From assembly GCF_003201655.1 (NCBI RefSeq), contig NZ_QJJU01000015.1:1-64000 (forward strand): a stretch of DNA of 64,000 nucleotides, in the 5' to 3' direction. Numbering within the stretch: the stretch's first letter is position 1; each line of letters begins with the position of its first letter. Both the position numbers and the translations under genes were made by a program. Shown one piece after another: positions 17,995-26,476 of the stretch. The notes below the pieces were generated by a model that ran no database searches, was not told the DNA's origin, and was given only the letters and a program-made list of their open reading frames with translations. Source of the DNA: Mycolicibacterium moriokaense. Lineage in GTDB: Bacteria; Actinomycetota; Actinomycetes; Mycobacteriales; Mycobacteriaceae.

Positions 17995-19611
17995 ATGACT
18001 GTGTGGATCACTCGCAGGCCCGACTCAGAGGTGGCGGCCGAACTGAACGCGAGCAGGGGCCCACTGGCCGGTGTCCGGCTGGCGGTGAAGGACAACGTCG
18101 ACGTGGCCGGACTGCCCACCACCGCGGCCTGCCCGGAGTTCGCCTACCCGCCCGACCGCGACGCGGCGGCAGTGGCGGCGCTGCGGGCGGCAGGCGCCGT
18201 CGTCGTCGGCAAGACCAACCTCGACCAGTTCGCGACCGGCCTCGTCGGCACACGCTCGCCGTACGGCGCGGTGCCCGACAGCCGCAGGCCCGAATTCATC
18301 AGCGGCGGGTCCAGCTCGGGATCGGCGGTCGCGGTCGCCACCGGCGAAGCCGACATCGCGATCGGCACCGACACCGCAGGCTCGGGACGCGTGCCCGCGG
18401 GCCTGCAGGGCATCGTCGGGATCAAGCCCACGCTCGGGGTGATCAGCACCGAAGGCGTCGTGCCTGCGTGCGAATCCTACGACTGTGTAACGATTTTGGC
18501 GCAGACCCTGAACCTGGCTAACCGCGCGATGGGTGTGATGGCTGCGGGGGCAGGGGCCCGCGGCTGGCCCGCCGACGTCCGGCTCGCGGCGCCGCCCGGC
18601 CCCGTCGTTGCGGTTCCCGATGACCTGCCCGAACTCGATAGCCAGTGGCGCGCCGCGTTCAACACCGCTGTCGGCCGGCTGGCCGAAGCGGGTGTACGCA
18701 TCGTCACCGTGGACATCGCACCCTTCCTGGCCGCGGCCAAGCTGCTCTACGAGGGCGGGTTGGTGAGCGAACGGTACGCCGCCGTAGGCGAATTCATCGA
18801 TGCGCATCCTGACGCGGCGATCGACCCAACAGTGCGGCGGATCATCACCGCCGCGCGCGACATTCCGGCGCACCGGCTGGTGCGCGACCGCCGTGAGGTC
18901 GACCGGTTGCGTATCGTCGCCATGACCGCTCTCGACGGCGTCGATGCGTTCGTAGTGCCAACCGCTCCGACGCATCCGCGCATCGACGAGGTGGCCGCAG
19001 ACCCCGTCGGCGTCAATTCCCGGATGGGCACCTACACCAACTTCTGCAACCTTTTCGATCTGTGCGCGGTGGCCGTGCCTGCGGGCACCGCAGGGCAGGC
19101 ACAGTTCGGGATTACCGTGCTGGCCCGCGCCTTCGAAGATGCGGTCGCCGTGGATATCGCCGCGCTGGCATCGGGAGACGAAGCGCCCGTGGATGTTTGG
19201 CCGCTGGCGGTGGCGGATTCCGTCGAACTGGTGGTGTTCGGTGCGCACCTCCGGGGCGGACCACTTGTTCATCAGCTGACCGATCAGGGCGCCCGCTGGG
19301 CCGGCGAGGTGACGACCGCGCCGCGCTACCGGATGACGGTCTTGCCGACCGTCCCGGCCAAGCCGGCCATCACCCGGGTCGCCGACGGGGAGCCCGGCAC
19401 CGCCTTGAGCGGACACCGGTGGCTGTTGTCCCCTGCCGCGCTCGGCCGATTCCTGGCCGCCTTGCCTGCGCCGATGCAGCTCGGCAAGGTCGAATTCGAC
19501 GACGGCACATGGCGAACCGCGTTCGGCTGCGACGCATCGGCAGCCACCGGCGCCGACATCAGCGCGTACGGCAGCTGGCCCGCAGCCATCGCAGCAGGCG
19601 CGGTCGGCTAG
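17995..19611 (+). CDS. atzF: Allophanate hydrolase (amidase signature family)
   Basis: A 538-residue cytosolic enzyme that hydrolyses allophanate to ammonia and CO2. The amidase Ser-cisSer-Lys triad is visible: K32 (LAVKDN), the GGSSSGSA loop at 104-111 with the cis-Ser, and the nucleophile S130 in DTAGSGR. The C-terminal domain (from about residue 410, VFGAHLRGG) is the allophanate-hydrolase C domain that separates AtzF from plain amidases. No urea carboxylase, urea transporter or biuret hydrolase gene is adjacent, so the allophanate source must be encoded elsewhere. Leaderless-type start. The stop abuts that of the convergent gene. Confidence 0.9.
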   Translation: MTVWITRRPDSEVAAELNASRGPLAGVRLAVKDNVDVAGLPTTAACPEFAYPPDRDAAAVAALRAAGAVVVGKTNLDQFATGLVGTRSPYGAVPDSRRPEFISGGSSSGSAVAVATGEADIAIGTDTAGSGRVPAGLQGIVGIKPTLGVISTEGVVPACESYDCVTILAQTLNLANRAMGVMAAGAGARGWPADVRLAAPPGPVVAVPDDLPELDSQWRAAFNTAVGRLAEAGVRIVTVDIAPFLAAAKLLYEGGLVSERYAAVGEFIDAHPDAAIDPTVRRIITAARDIPAHRLVRDRREVDRLRIVAMTALDGVDAFVVPTAPTHPRIDEVAADPVGVNSRMGTYTNFCNLFDLCAVAVPAGTAGQAQFGITVLARAFEDAVAVDIAALASGDEAPVDVWPLAVADSVELVVFGAHLRGGPLVHQLTDQGARWAGEVTTAPRYRMTVLPTVPAKPAITRVADGEPGTALSGHRWLLSPAALGRFLAALPAPMQLGKVEFDDGTWRTAFGCDASAATGADISAYGSWPAAIAAGAVG

Positions 19612-20067
19612 TTACGCTACGGTCGCGTCGTTGCGGGCTTCGATCGCTTTGACGCTGTGGACGAATGCCTTTCGCAATACGTTCTTGCCGACGGTCCCGA
19701 GCACGCCCGCGAGCACGCGTCCCTTGAGGTTCTTGCCCTCGCGAACGATGACGACGTCGACGTCTGTCGTTCCGTTGGGCCGCGGCGTCAGGGTGTAGAT
19801 GTAGCCGGATGCGCCGCCAAACACATTCGAGTCGGTCGTCTTGATCCTGACGATGTTGGGATCGGACCAGTTGTAGTACAGACGCTCCCAGGTGCCGCCC
19901 CCGCCCTCGGTGACGTCGGCGTCATAAGCACCCTGACGATGCACCTTCAGACGCGAATCAGCGCTGTTTGAAAAGACTTTCGAGCGACCGGGTCCGAAAT
20001 CGGTGAGCCCTGCGATGAACTGCTCGGGGCTCGAGGTGGTCGTCTGGTGGAAGTGGATCGTGGACAT
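19612..20067 (-). CDS. SRPBCC-type polyketide cyclase-like protein
   Basis: A 151-residue soluble protein with the SRPBCC (START-like) pattern: N-terminal strand STIHFHQTTTSS, a helix around EQFIAGLTDF, a long beta sheet (YIYTLTPRPNGTTDVDVVIV) and a C-terminal helix over the cavity. Such proteins bind hydrophobic ligands; no specific ligand can be inferred. The ATG at 20067 is fixed by an ideal AAGGAGGA 5 bases upstream. A 64-bp sequence shared with the promoter of the XRE regulator gene lies 60-125 bases upstream, so this gene is a likely target of that regulator. Confidence 0.85.
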   Translation of the reverse strand: MSTIHFHQTTTSSPEQFIAGLTDFGPGRSKVFSNSADSRLKVHRQGAYDADVTEGGGGTWERLYYNWSDPNIVRIKTTDSNVFGGASGYIYTLTPRPNGTTDVDVVIVREGKNLKGRVLAGVLGTVGKNVLRKAFVHSVKAIEARNDATVA

Positions 20068-20128
20068 TGCGTCCTCCTTAGTTGATATGAGCTGAGGCTT
20101 ACGACCACATGAGCGCACCCGATGCGGA

Positions 20129-20192
20129 GCGAATTCCTGCGCACGGGGCGGTAGCCGGACCTCATTGATGGTGGTACTGGCAGGGACAGCTT
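20129..20192 (+). promoter_or_regulatory. Shared 64-bp element, copy 1 (upstream of SRPBCC gene)
   Basis: It aligns without gaps to 20992-21055. The core 20153-20190 differs at only 4 of 38 positions and includes GCCGGACCT, ATTGAT, GTGGTA and CAGGGACAGC, with a CTG-N-CAG dyad. It sits upstream of the SRPBCC gene start (20067). Probable operator for the XRE/MmyB regulator. Confidence 0.6.
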
Positions 20193-20254
20193 CCCGGGCA
20201 AGCGTTCGGCGTGCTGAAATGCGCTCATCGCACCTCAGCACGCCGAACAGTGAG

Positions 20255-20902
20255 TCAGCTGGCGGCGCTGGACACCAGCGGTGCGACACCTTGCTCGACC
20301 TTCTTGGCTGTCGAACGCGCGCTCAACGCCCACACAATCTGTGTCGCCCCAATGACGACGAGCGACACTCCGGCGACGATAGCGAGCACCACGATGGAGC
20401 TGATCGGCCATGCAAGCGTCACCACGCCTGCGATGACAGTCAGCACCCCTACGAAGATGTACCAGCCACGGTCGGGCAGCTCCTTGAGGCTGATCGCCAA
20501 CACCGTCTCGGAGACACCTTGGAAGACGAATCCGATGCCGATCCACAGGGTAAGCAACCACACCGCGGCGCCGTCGTTGAAGTCGCGGAAGGCGACCACG
20601 CCCAGGCCGATCGACAGCGCGCCGCTGATGAACAGCAGGACGCGACTGGCCGCGGACGTGTAGACAGTGAAAGCTCCAACGACCTGTGCGATACCCGAGG
20701 CCAGCAGGTAGCCGCCAAAGGGCGCTGCAGCGACGACGATCGATTCGCCCGGCCAGATCAGCACCGCCACGCCCACGATGAGGGCAACAGCCCCTAGCGC
20801 GAGCATCGATTTCCAAAGGTGGCGAACTACGGATGAGATCTTGTCAGTGGTATGTGCACGATTTCCTTCTCTTGAGTGCCATCGGAAGTTACTTTCCGAC
20901 AA
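20255..20902 (-). CDS. HdeD family (DUF308) membrane protein
   Basis: A 215-residue protein with about six membrane helices arranged as three hairpins, the DUF308/HdeD layout: LALGAVALIVGVAVLIWPG, then GGYLLASGIAQVVGAF, VLLFISGALSIGLGVVAF, LLTLWIGIGFVFQG, YIFVGVLTVIAGVVTLAW and VVLAIVAGVSLVVIGATQ. HdeD proteins are tied to acid or general stress, with no enzymatic activity known. The start is uncertain: the listed one is TTG at 20902, while an in-frame ATG at 20806 would begin at the first helix. Confidence 0.85.
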   Translation of the reverse strand: MSESNFRWHSREGNRAHTTDKISSVVRHLWKSMLALGAVALIVGVAVLIWPGESIVVAAAPFGGYLLASGIAQVVGAFTVYTSAASRVLLFISGALSIGLGVVAFRDFNDGAAVWLLTLWIGIGFVFQGVSETVLAISLKELPDRGWYIFVGVLTVIAGVVTLAWPISSIVVLAIVAGVSLVVIGATQIVWALSARSTAKKVEQGVAPLVSSAAS

Positions 20903-20991
20903 CGGTTTTCATTTGGAGTGGCCCCATGCTCGTTAGCTAGGCTCGCTAGCCGCTCGTCGGCTACGGCCAAGAAGGACGCGCGGCTCGAGTG

Positions 20992-21055
20992 GCGGATTCC
21001 TGCAAACGAACCACCAGCCGGACCTAATTGATCGTGGTATTGCCAGGGACAGCCT
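20992..21055 (+). promoter_or_regulatory. Shared 64-bp element, copy 2 (regulator promoter)
   Basis: This is the second copy of the element at 20129-20192. It ends one base before the TAAAAT -10 box of the XRE gene, so a protein bound here would cover the -35 region, consistent with autoregulation. Confidence 0.6.
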
Positions 21056-21061
21056 TAAAAT
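21056..21061 (+). promoter_or_regulatory. Probable -10 box of the XRE regulator gene
   Basis: TAAAAT ends 6 bases before the GTG at 21068, fitting a leaderless transcript and favouring 21068 over the GTG at 21065. Confidence 0.5.
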
Positions 21062-21067
21062 CGGGTG

Positions 21068-21880
21068 GTGACACCGAGGGCGAATGCGCTGGGTGACTAC
21101 TTGCGTGCGCGACGCGAGCAGCTCTGTCCCGAAGACTGCGGGCTCGTTGCTGGCGCGCGCCGCCGCGTGGCGGGTTTGCGTCGCGAGGAGGTCGCGACGC
21201 TTTCAGGCATCAGCTCCGCCTACTACCTGCGCCTCGAGCAGGGCCGCGACATCCATCCATCCGGACAAGTCGTCGATGCACTTGCGCGGGCCCTTCAACT
21301 CGACATCAGCGCCACGGACCATCTACATCGGCTAGCGGGAACGACGGGTAGCCGCCAGCCGGAGTCTGCCTCTGAGGCAGTCGCCAACGATCTGGATCGA
21401 CTGATCGATCAGTTTTCGATGCCTGCGATCGTGGCCAATCGATATCAGGATGTGTTGGCTGCCAATCCAATTGCATGCGCATTGTCACCGGGGTTCGCGC
21501 CAGGAGAGAACTTCCTACGGTGGCGCCTCTTGGCGCCGGCCGCGCGTGACCTCTACGTTGATTGGGACGAGGTGACGGAGGTCGCAGTGAATGGGTTGCG
21601 CGAAGTCGCCGGCACAGATTTGGACGATCCCCGGATGCGGGCCTTGATCGAGGAGCTGTCGCTCAGCAGCGACCGCTTCCGCGAACTTTGGGCACGCGCA
21701 GGCGTCGGTTACCGCGGGGGCATCGTCCACATGCGACACCCCGAGGTCGGAGACATTCACCTCCACCGCACCAAGCTCGACGTTCCACAGTCCGGCGAGC
21801 AACACCTGCTGATCTACTACGCCGAACCCGGCAGCGAGTCAGCCAAGGCGCTGGAGGACCTTCGATCCCGGTGCCCCTAG
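21068..21880 (+). CDS. XRE-family regulator with MmyB-like ligand domain
   Basis: A 270-residue transcription factor. The N-terminal helix-turn-helix spans about residues 8-75 (LGDYLRARREQL, the GLRREEVATLSGISSAYYLRLEQG recognition unit and the ALARALQL helix). Residues about 105-268 are the MmyB-like PAS-type domain (ANPIACALSPGFAPGENFLRW, and a late AEPGSESAKAL helix) that binds a small hydrophobic ligand in characterised relatives. Such regulators usually repress themselves and a nearby oxidoreductase or small gene. Duplicate elements at its own promoter and upstream of the SRPBCC gene suggest that circuit. The stop overlaps the next gene in a shared CTAG. Confidence 0.88.
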   Translation: MTPRANALGDYLRARREQLCPEDCGLVAGARRRVAGLRREEVATLSGISSAYYLRLEQGRDIHPSGQVVDALARALQLDISATDHLHRLAGTTGSRQPESASEAVANDLDRLIDQFSMPAIVANRYQDVLAANPIACALSPGFAPGENFLRWRLLAPAARDLYVDWDEVTEVAVNGLREVAGTDLDDPRMRALIEELSLSSDRFRELWARAGVGYRGGIVHMRHPEVGDIHLHRTKLDVPQSGEQHLLIYYAEPGSESAKALEDLRSRCP

Positions 21881-22581
21881 TACAACGGCGACCAGGCGGA
21901 GGTCCGCAGGAGCCTGCTCTCCCATTGGTCGCGGTACTTCAGCGCCTCGAACATGTACGTGCCCGGCCCGCGCTGCTCAGGCGCGATGTCGGCAGTGAGT
22001 AAGCGCACGAGCGTCGCGTAGTCGTTGGCGGGCGAGATCTTCTGCCACAGCATGGCTTCTCGCCGCTTGTAGCTTCCGTGTGCCACTTGGAAACACGCCT
22101 GAATATCGAGTATCTGCGATGTCTTGGACAGCGGCCGGTAGTAGATCTCGTCCCACATGCGGATGTAGTCGTCCAGCGGCGCGGATGGCCAGCCGGTGTC
22201 CTCCATGAAGAGGCTCGACGGATGCGTCGCCCCGTCCGTCGGCACGCTTGCGAGGTCGACCTCCTGCAGGGGCGACCACTCGACCGGCAGCAGGATCTTG
22301 CCCGTCACATCGTGACGCAGGTCGTCCAGTTCGCGCATCCACGACTGCAAGTCGCCCGCCTGGGCTCGGTGGGCCAGCCACTCCCATGCAGCACCGTCGG
22401 TGATTCCGGTAATGGTGACGACGTTGTAGGCCAGCCCGGAACCGTGAGCGTGGTTGGCGTAGTACAGAAGTCGCGCGTCATCCCCCTGAGCCAGCGTCGG
22501 CATCCAACCCTCGCGGTAGGCCGCCTCGAAGTCGTCCTCGCGCGCACCGACGACCTGGTGGGTCTCGTGAAGAAACAGCAC
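21877..22581 (-). CDS. Hypothetical protein, paralogue A of a pair flanking an acyl-CoA ligase
   Basis: A 234-residue soluble protein. Its sequence is strikingly similar to the product at 24051-24749: shared blocks include EDDFEAA, GWMP, GDDARLL, YANHAHGSG, LRHDV, VPTDG, RGPGT and a C-terminal WSPL(Y/F). The pattern resembles two ferredoxin-like (NIPSNAP/dimeric alpha-beta barrel) repeats, but I cannot name a family with confidence. The GTG start follows GAGAGGAG. It is last in an operon with the acyl-CoA ligase and its own paralogue. Confidence 0.75.
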   Translation of the reverse strand: MLFLHETHQVVGAREDDFEAAYREGWMPTLAQGDDARLLYYANHAHGSGLAYNVVTITGITDGAAWEWLAHRAQAGDLQSWMRELDDLRHDVTGKILLPVEWSPLQEVDLASVPTDGATHPSSLFMEDTGWPSAPLDDYIRMWDEIYYRPLSKTSQILDIQACFQVAHGSYKRREAMLWQKISPANDYATLVRLLTADIAPEQRGPGTYMFEALKYRDQWESRLLRTSAWSPLY

Positions 22582-22600
22582 GATGGCTCCTCTCGTTGGG

Positions 22601-24043
22601 TCAGGCGCCGTCCGCTATCAGCGCGGCAAGTTGACGGCGGTTGACCTTGCCGGTGGCGCTGTACGGAATGTCGTCGACGATCTTCAGGTGCTCGGGCAGC
22701 TTGAAATAGGCGATCAGCTCGCGGCAGTGCGATCGAAGCTCGTCAAGTGTCAGTGCAGACCCGGCTACCACGGCGGCACCCACCCGTTGGCCCATCTCCT
22801 CGTCGGCGATTCCGGCGACCGCCACATCGCTCACCGCGGGATGCGTCCGAATCGCATCCTCGACTTCAATCGGGCCGAACTTCTCTCCCCCGCGGTTGAT
22901 CGTGTCCTTCAGCCTGCCGATCGGATAGATGTAGCCGTCAGCGTCTTGGCGAGCGAGATCCCCTGTGTGCAGCCAGCCTTCGATCACGTTCTGGCGGGAG
23001 TTCACCCACAACTCGCCAGCCGTTCCTGCCTCGACATCGATCCCGGTTTCGGGGTCAACGACGCGCACCTCTACCCCGGGCAGCGGTCGACCGACCGACC
23101 CCACCCGGTTGGGGTCGCGATGATCGTCCGGCAGCAGCGTCGTGTACGCACCAAGGGTTTCGGTCTGACCAAACACGTTGGCGAAGCCCACATGTGGCAT
23201 CGCGGCCATGGCCCTGTGCACCAATGCGACGGGCGCGGCCGCGGCCCCATAGGCGATGGCGGCCAGTGGCGTCAGGTCGGTGTTGTCGAAGTCGGGATGA
23301 TCGAGGACCCGCTGCAGCATCGTCGGCACCATGAAGGTCGACGTCACTCGGTGCTCTTGCACCAGGCGGAGCCACTCTCCGGCGTCGAACCGGGCCTGCA
23401 CCACGTAGGTGTTGCCCGCGTATAGGTTGCCCAGCACGCCGATGACGCCGCCGACATGGAAGAACGGGACGCTCATCATGCTCACAGTCGGTGGCACGTC
23501 GACCTGGAAAGGTGTTGTGACGCCGATCAATCGCGCGCTCAACTGTCCCTGTGTGATGCCGATAGCCTTCGGAAGACCCGTCGTACCGCTGGTGAACAGC
23601 ACCACCGCGTCCCGGTCGTCGGCGTCCTCGACTGGTGGCGGCGCATCGGGCGCGCCAACGTCGATCAGGTCGGTAGCCAGCCATACCGTCGGCATACCAG
23701 CATCGGCGAGACGGTCAACGTAATCGTTTCCTGCGACCCCGACTGGGGCCCACTCCCCGTTCGCCAGGAGCCCTTCTAACTCGCGCGGTGTCAGGGCGGG
23801 ATTCATCAGCGCCGCGGCAGCGCCGATTCGTGCGGCACCGAGCATCGTGGCGATCGACGCCAGGCTGCCGACGTCGAGGACGGCGACGCTCGTGCCCGCC
23901 ACTCCGCTGTCGGCAAGGCGAGCGGCACAGCGTTCGACGGCCGCGGCCAGCTCGCCGTAGCTGATTTCGCGTCCGTCGATGATGAGCGCGGTGCGGCCCG
24001 GGTCGTCGGCCGCCGCGGCATCGATGAGGGTTCCGATGTTCAT
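22601..24043 (-). CDS. Class I adenylate-forming enzyme (acyl-CoA synthetase)
   Basis: A 480-residue ANL-superfamily ligase. The P-loop is VLFTSGTTGLPKAIG (about residues 150-165), followed by the FGQTET motif, the GDLARQDADGYIYPIGR hinge region and the catalytic-lysine motif YSATGKVNRRQL near the C-terminus. It should activate a carboxylic acid as an acyl-AMP and pass it to CoA. Its shortness for a FadD-type enzyme suggests a small or aromatic acid substrate. It lies between two paralogous unknown genes (gaps of 19 and 7 bases), so the three form one operon and probably one pathway. Confidence 0.9.
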   Translation of the reverse strand: MNIGTLIDAAAADDPGRTALIIDGREISYGELAAAVERCAARLADSGVAGTSVAVLDVGSLASIATMLGAARIGAAAALMNPALTPRELEGLLANGEWAPVGVAGNDYVDRLADAGMPTVWLATDLIDVGAPDAPPPVEDADDRDAVVLFTSGTTGLPKAIGITQGQLSARLIGVTTPFQVDVPPTVSMMSVPFFHVGGVIGVLGNLYAGNTYVVQARFDAGEWLRLVQEHRVTSTFMVPTMLQRVLDHPDFDNTDLTPLAAIAYGAAAAPVALVHRAMAAMPHVGFANVFGQTETLGAYTTLLPDDHRDPNRVGSVGRPLPGVEVRVVDPETGIDVEAGTAGELWVNSRQNVIEGWLHTGDLARQDADGYIYPIGRLKDTINRGGEKFGPIEVEDAIRTHPAVSDVAVAGIADEEMGQRVGAAVVAGSALTLDELRSHCRELIAYFKLPEHLKIVDDIPYSATGKVNRRQLAALIADGA

Positions 24044-24050
24044 CCGCGGC

Positions 24051-24749
24051 TCAGAATAGGGGTGACCACGAGGAGGTCCGCAGCAGCCGGCTGGCCCACT
24101 GATCGCGCAGCTCGAGCGCGTCGTGCATCCATGTTCCCGGGCCGCGGTACTCAGGCGGAATCTCGGTCTGCAGCAGCTTGAGCAGCGCTTTCGGATCGTG
24201 GACGCGCTGCATCAGCGCGACCTCGCGGCGCAGATGGCTGCCGAGGGCGGGCTGGAAGGCAGCCTCGATCCTGAGCAGCGGATTGGGGTGGTCCAGGCTC
24301 TTCGAGTACACCTCGCCGCATCGGTCGATGTACTCACCCAACTTGTCCTCGTAGGGCCACATCGTGTCCTCCATGTAGAGGGTCAGCTCGTGTTCCCGGC
24401 CATCTGTCGGCACCTCGTCGAAGTCCACCTCCTTGAGCGGCGACCACGCAAGCGGCACAAGCAATTTCGCCTCGACGTCGTGGCGGAGCTCGTCGAGATC
24501 GCGCATCCATTTCCGGAGATCGCCCTTCTGTATTCGACGGGCAAGGCGCTCCCACGCGGTTCCGTCGCGGACGGCCGTCACCGTGACGACGGTGTAAGCG
24601 GGGCCGCTGCCGTGCGCGTGGTTGGCGTACCACAGCAATCGGGCATCGTCGCCGGTGCCGAGCATGGGCATCCAGCCATCTCGGAAAGCGGCCTCGAAGT
24701 CGTCTTCGGCGCGTCCGCGCACCGTGTGCACCTCGTGCATGAACAGCAA
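24051..24749 (-). CDS. Hypothetical protein, paralogue B of the pair
   Basis: A 232-residue partner of the protein at 21877-22581, with the same blocks in the same order (EDDFEAAFRDGWMP, GDDARLLWYANHAHGSG, LRHDV, WSPL). By eye the first about 115 residues agree at well over half of positions. The TTG start with GGGAGG upstream gives an N-terminus matching its paralogue (MLFMHEVH against MLFLHETH). Function unknown. It is first in the ligase operon; the two proteins may form a heteromer or act on successive intermediates. Confidence 0.75.
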   Translation of the reverse strand: MLFMHEVHTVRGRAEDDFEAAFRDGWMPMLGTGDDARLLWYANHAHGSGPAYTVVTVTAVRDGTAWERLARRIQKGDLRKWMRDLDELRHDVEAKLLVPLAWSPLKEVDFDEVPTDGREHELTLYMEDTMWPYEDKLGEYIDRCGEVYSKSLDHPNPLLRIEAAFQPALGSHLRREVALMQRVHDPKALLKLLQTEIPPEYRGPGTWMHDALELRDQWASRLLRTSSWSPLF

Positions 24750-24802
24750 GCCCGCGACCTCCCGCGCCAGTATTCGATCTGGACAGCGACACCGAGAATC
24801 TG

Positions 24803-24821
24803 GTTACCTCACAAGGGTAAC
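24803..24821. promoter_or_regulatory. Inverted repeat in a divergent promoter region
   Basis: GTTACC (24803-24808) and GGTAAC (24816-24821) are separated by 7 bases. It lies between the divergent ligase operon (start 24749) and the AhpD-like gene (start 24848), where a shared operator is expected. The regulator is unknown. Confidence 0.45.
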
Positions 24822-24847
24822 GGTCTTCCCCTGCAGAAAGTTCGATC

Positions 24848-25330
24848 ATGGCAAGGCTAGATGTGCCCGACGGCCCCGGCGGCGAGGCCGCGATGATCTG
24901 GACGCTGCGGCCTGAGCTGGGCGGCATGGTCGAACGAATGATCCGCGGCGCCTACCAAGACAGCATCCTGCCTGCAGACGAGCGCGAGCTGGCCAGGATG
25001 CGGATCGCCCAGATCAACGACTGCGTGGCGTGCTCGGACTTCCGGGCGCCGTCGGTGCTCGACGCGGGCATCGCGCCAGAGCTCTACGAGAACGTCGCGG
25101 CGTACGCCACCTATCCCGGTTACGCGCCACGCCAGCGCCTCGCGATCGAGTACGCCGAGCGTTTCGCCAACGAGCACGCCTCCATCGACGACGAGTTTTT
25201 CGGGCGGTTGCGCGGGCTGTTCAGCGACGAGGAGATCCTCGACCTGACCCTGTGCGTGGCCGTCTTTCTCGGGCTTGGGCGGTCGTTGACCGTGCTCGGC
25301 GTCGATCAATCCTGTGCGATCGACGTCTGA
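24848..25330 (+). CDS. Carboxymuconolactone decarboxylase / AhpD-like protein
   Basis: A 160-residue all-helical protein with the AhpD-type redox motif C59-V-A-C62 after a RMRIAQIN helix. The usual downstream His three residues after the second Cys is replaced (SDFR), so the classic AhpD proton relay is incomplete. It may act in peroxide or thiol chemistry, or as a lyase on a pathway intermediate. It begins a three-gene operon (nitroreductase, SRPBCC protein) divergent from the acyl-CoA ligase operon. Confidence 0.85.
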   Translation: MARLDVPDGPGGEAAMIWTLRPELGGMVERMIRGAYQDSILPADERELARMRIAQINDCVACSDFRAPSVLDAGIAPELYENVAAYATYPGYAPRQRLAIEYAERFANEHASIDDEFFGRLRGLFSDEEILDLTLCVAVFLGLGRSLTVLGVDQSCAIDV

Positions 25331-25970
25331 GCGAGCTTTGGACATCGCCGCGGTCGACGAGCTTCTCACCACCACCCGGTCGGTGCGCAAACGCCTGGAC
25401 CTGACGCGGCCGGTCGAACGTGACGTCATCCTTGAGTGCGTGCGGCTCGCGATGCAGGCGCCAACCGCGAGCAACGCGCAGGACTGGCGCTGGGTGGTGG
25501 TCACCGATGCCGACAAGCGCGCAGCGATCGCCGAGATCTACCGCAGCGTCGGTGCCGAATACCTGGCCCACGCCGCCTCGACGACATCCGATCCCCAGAC
25601 CCGGCGCGTGTATGAGAGCGCCCTCGGACTGACCGAGACGTTGGCCAAGGTTCCGGTTCACGTAATCCCGTGTCTGGAAAGCCGTTTCGACGGAGCAGAC
25701 CAACTGGTCGCCGCATCGGCGTGGGCGTCGATCATTCCTGCCGGCTGGAGTTTCCTGCTGGCGCTGCGATCACGCGGACTGGGATCGGTCTGGACGACCA
25801 TGCATCTGGCCAAGGAACGCGAGGTCGGAGAGCTGCTGGGAATCCCGGCCACCGCGACGCAGGCGGCGCTGTTCCCGGTTGCCCACACGATCGGCACCGA
25901 CTTCCGGCCGGCCTCGCGGCCGCCCGCGGAGAGCATCACCTTCTGGAACTCCTGGGGAGGAGAACACTGA
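25314..25970 (+). CDS. Nitroreductase family flavoprotein
   Basis: A 218-residue FMN-dependent oxidoreductase. The N-terminal TTTRSVRKRLDLTRPV and the QAPTASNAQDWRWVVV segment (about residues 48-62) are the flavin phosphate and ring contacts. GLGSVWTTMHL and the C-terminal RPP segment complete the family pattern. It should use NAD(P)H to reduce a nitro, quinone or enoate group. The start is uncertain: GTG at 25314 overlaps the previous gene by 17 bases, while a TTG at 25338 would also work. The stop overlaps the next start (TGATG). Confidence 0.88.
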   Translation: MRSTSERALDIAAVDELLTTTRSVRKRLDLTRPVERDVILECVRLAMQAPTASNAQDWRWVVVTDADKRAAIAEIYRSVGAEYLAHAASTTSDPQTRRVYESALGLTETLAKVPVHVIPCLESRFDGADQLVAASAWASIIPAGWSFLLALRSRGLGSVWTTMHLAKEREVGELLGIPATATQAALFPVAHTIGTDFRPASRPPAESITFWNSWGGEH

Positions 25971-26464
25971 TGCAGTCCTACACCGTGCGATTCCACATCG
26001 ATGCCCCGCCGAGAAGGGTGTGGCGCGTGCTGCATCCCCCGGTGCCGCCGAACTCGCCACGACCGCGGGTGCTCAAATGGCCAACGGGCAGCATGGAGAT
26101 CCTCCACGAAGGCGACGAGGGCGGCGAGGGCCTGGTCCGCACCTGCATCTTCGAGGTGCCCAAGTATCTGCTGACGGGAGGCAAGGGGCGGTCGTTTGAA
26201 ACGGTGACCGAAGGCAAGCTCAACAAGCTGTCGCGGTACGTCGCGGTCGGCGCGCCGTTGTGGTCGCGCGCCGACGGCTATCACGAACTCGAGGAACAGC
26301 CCGACGGCACAACCGTGCTGACGTTCCACGAGACGTATCACGCATACAACCCTGTGCTGCGCTTCTTTTTGGAACGTCCCGTGCACGCGAAAATCTCTCG
26401 CGACAACCTCGACACGTATCAGCACGCGTTGGGCTTCGCAGGCACCGTCACGCGACTTACCTAG
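25970..26464 (+). CDS. SRPBCC family protein
   Basis: A 164-residue START-like protein: SYTVRFHIDAPPRRVWRVL is the typical first strand and helix, a curved sheet follows (GADGYHELEEQ-type strands, TTVLTFHETYHAY), then a C-terminal helix. It probably binds or cyclises a hydrophobic ligand. The ATG at 25970 shares a base with the nitroreductase stop and GGGGAGGAG precedes it. Its operon partners suggest a role with an intermediate of the neighbouring ligase/nitroreductase pathway. Confidence 0.85.
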   Translation: MQSYTVRFHIDAPPRRVWRVLHPPVPPNSPRPRVLKWPTGSMEILHEGDEGGEGLVRTCIFEVPKYLLTGGKGRSFETVTEGKLNKLSRYVAVGAPLWSRADGYHELEEQPDGTTVLTFHETYHAYNPVLRFFLERPVHAKISRDNLDTYQHALGFAGTVTRLT

Positions 26465-26476
26465 GTTGACGCGCCG

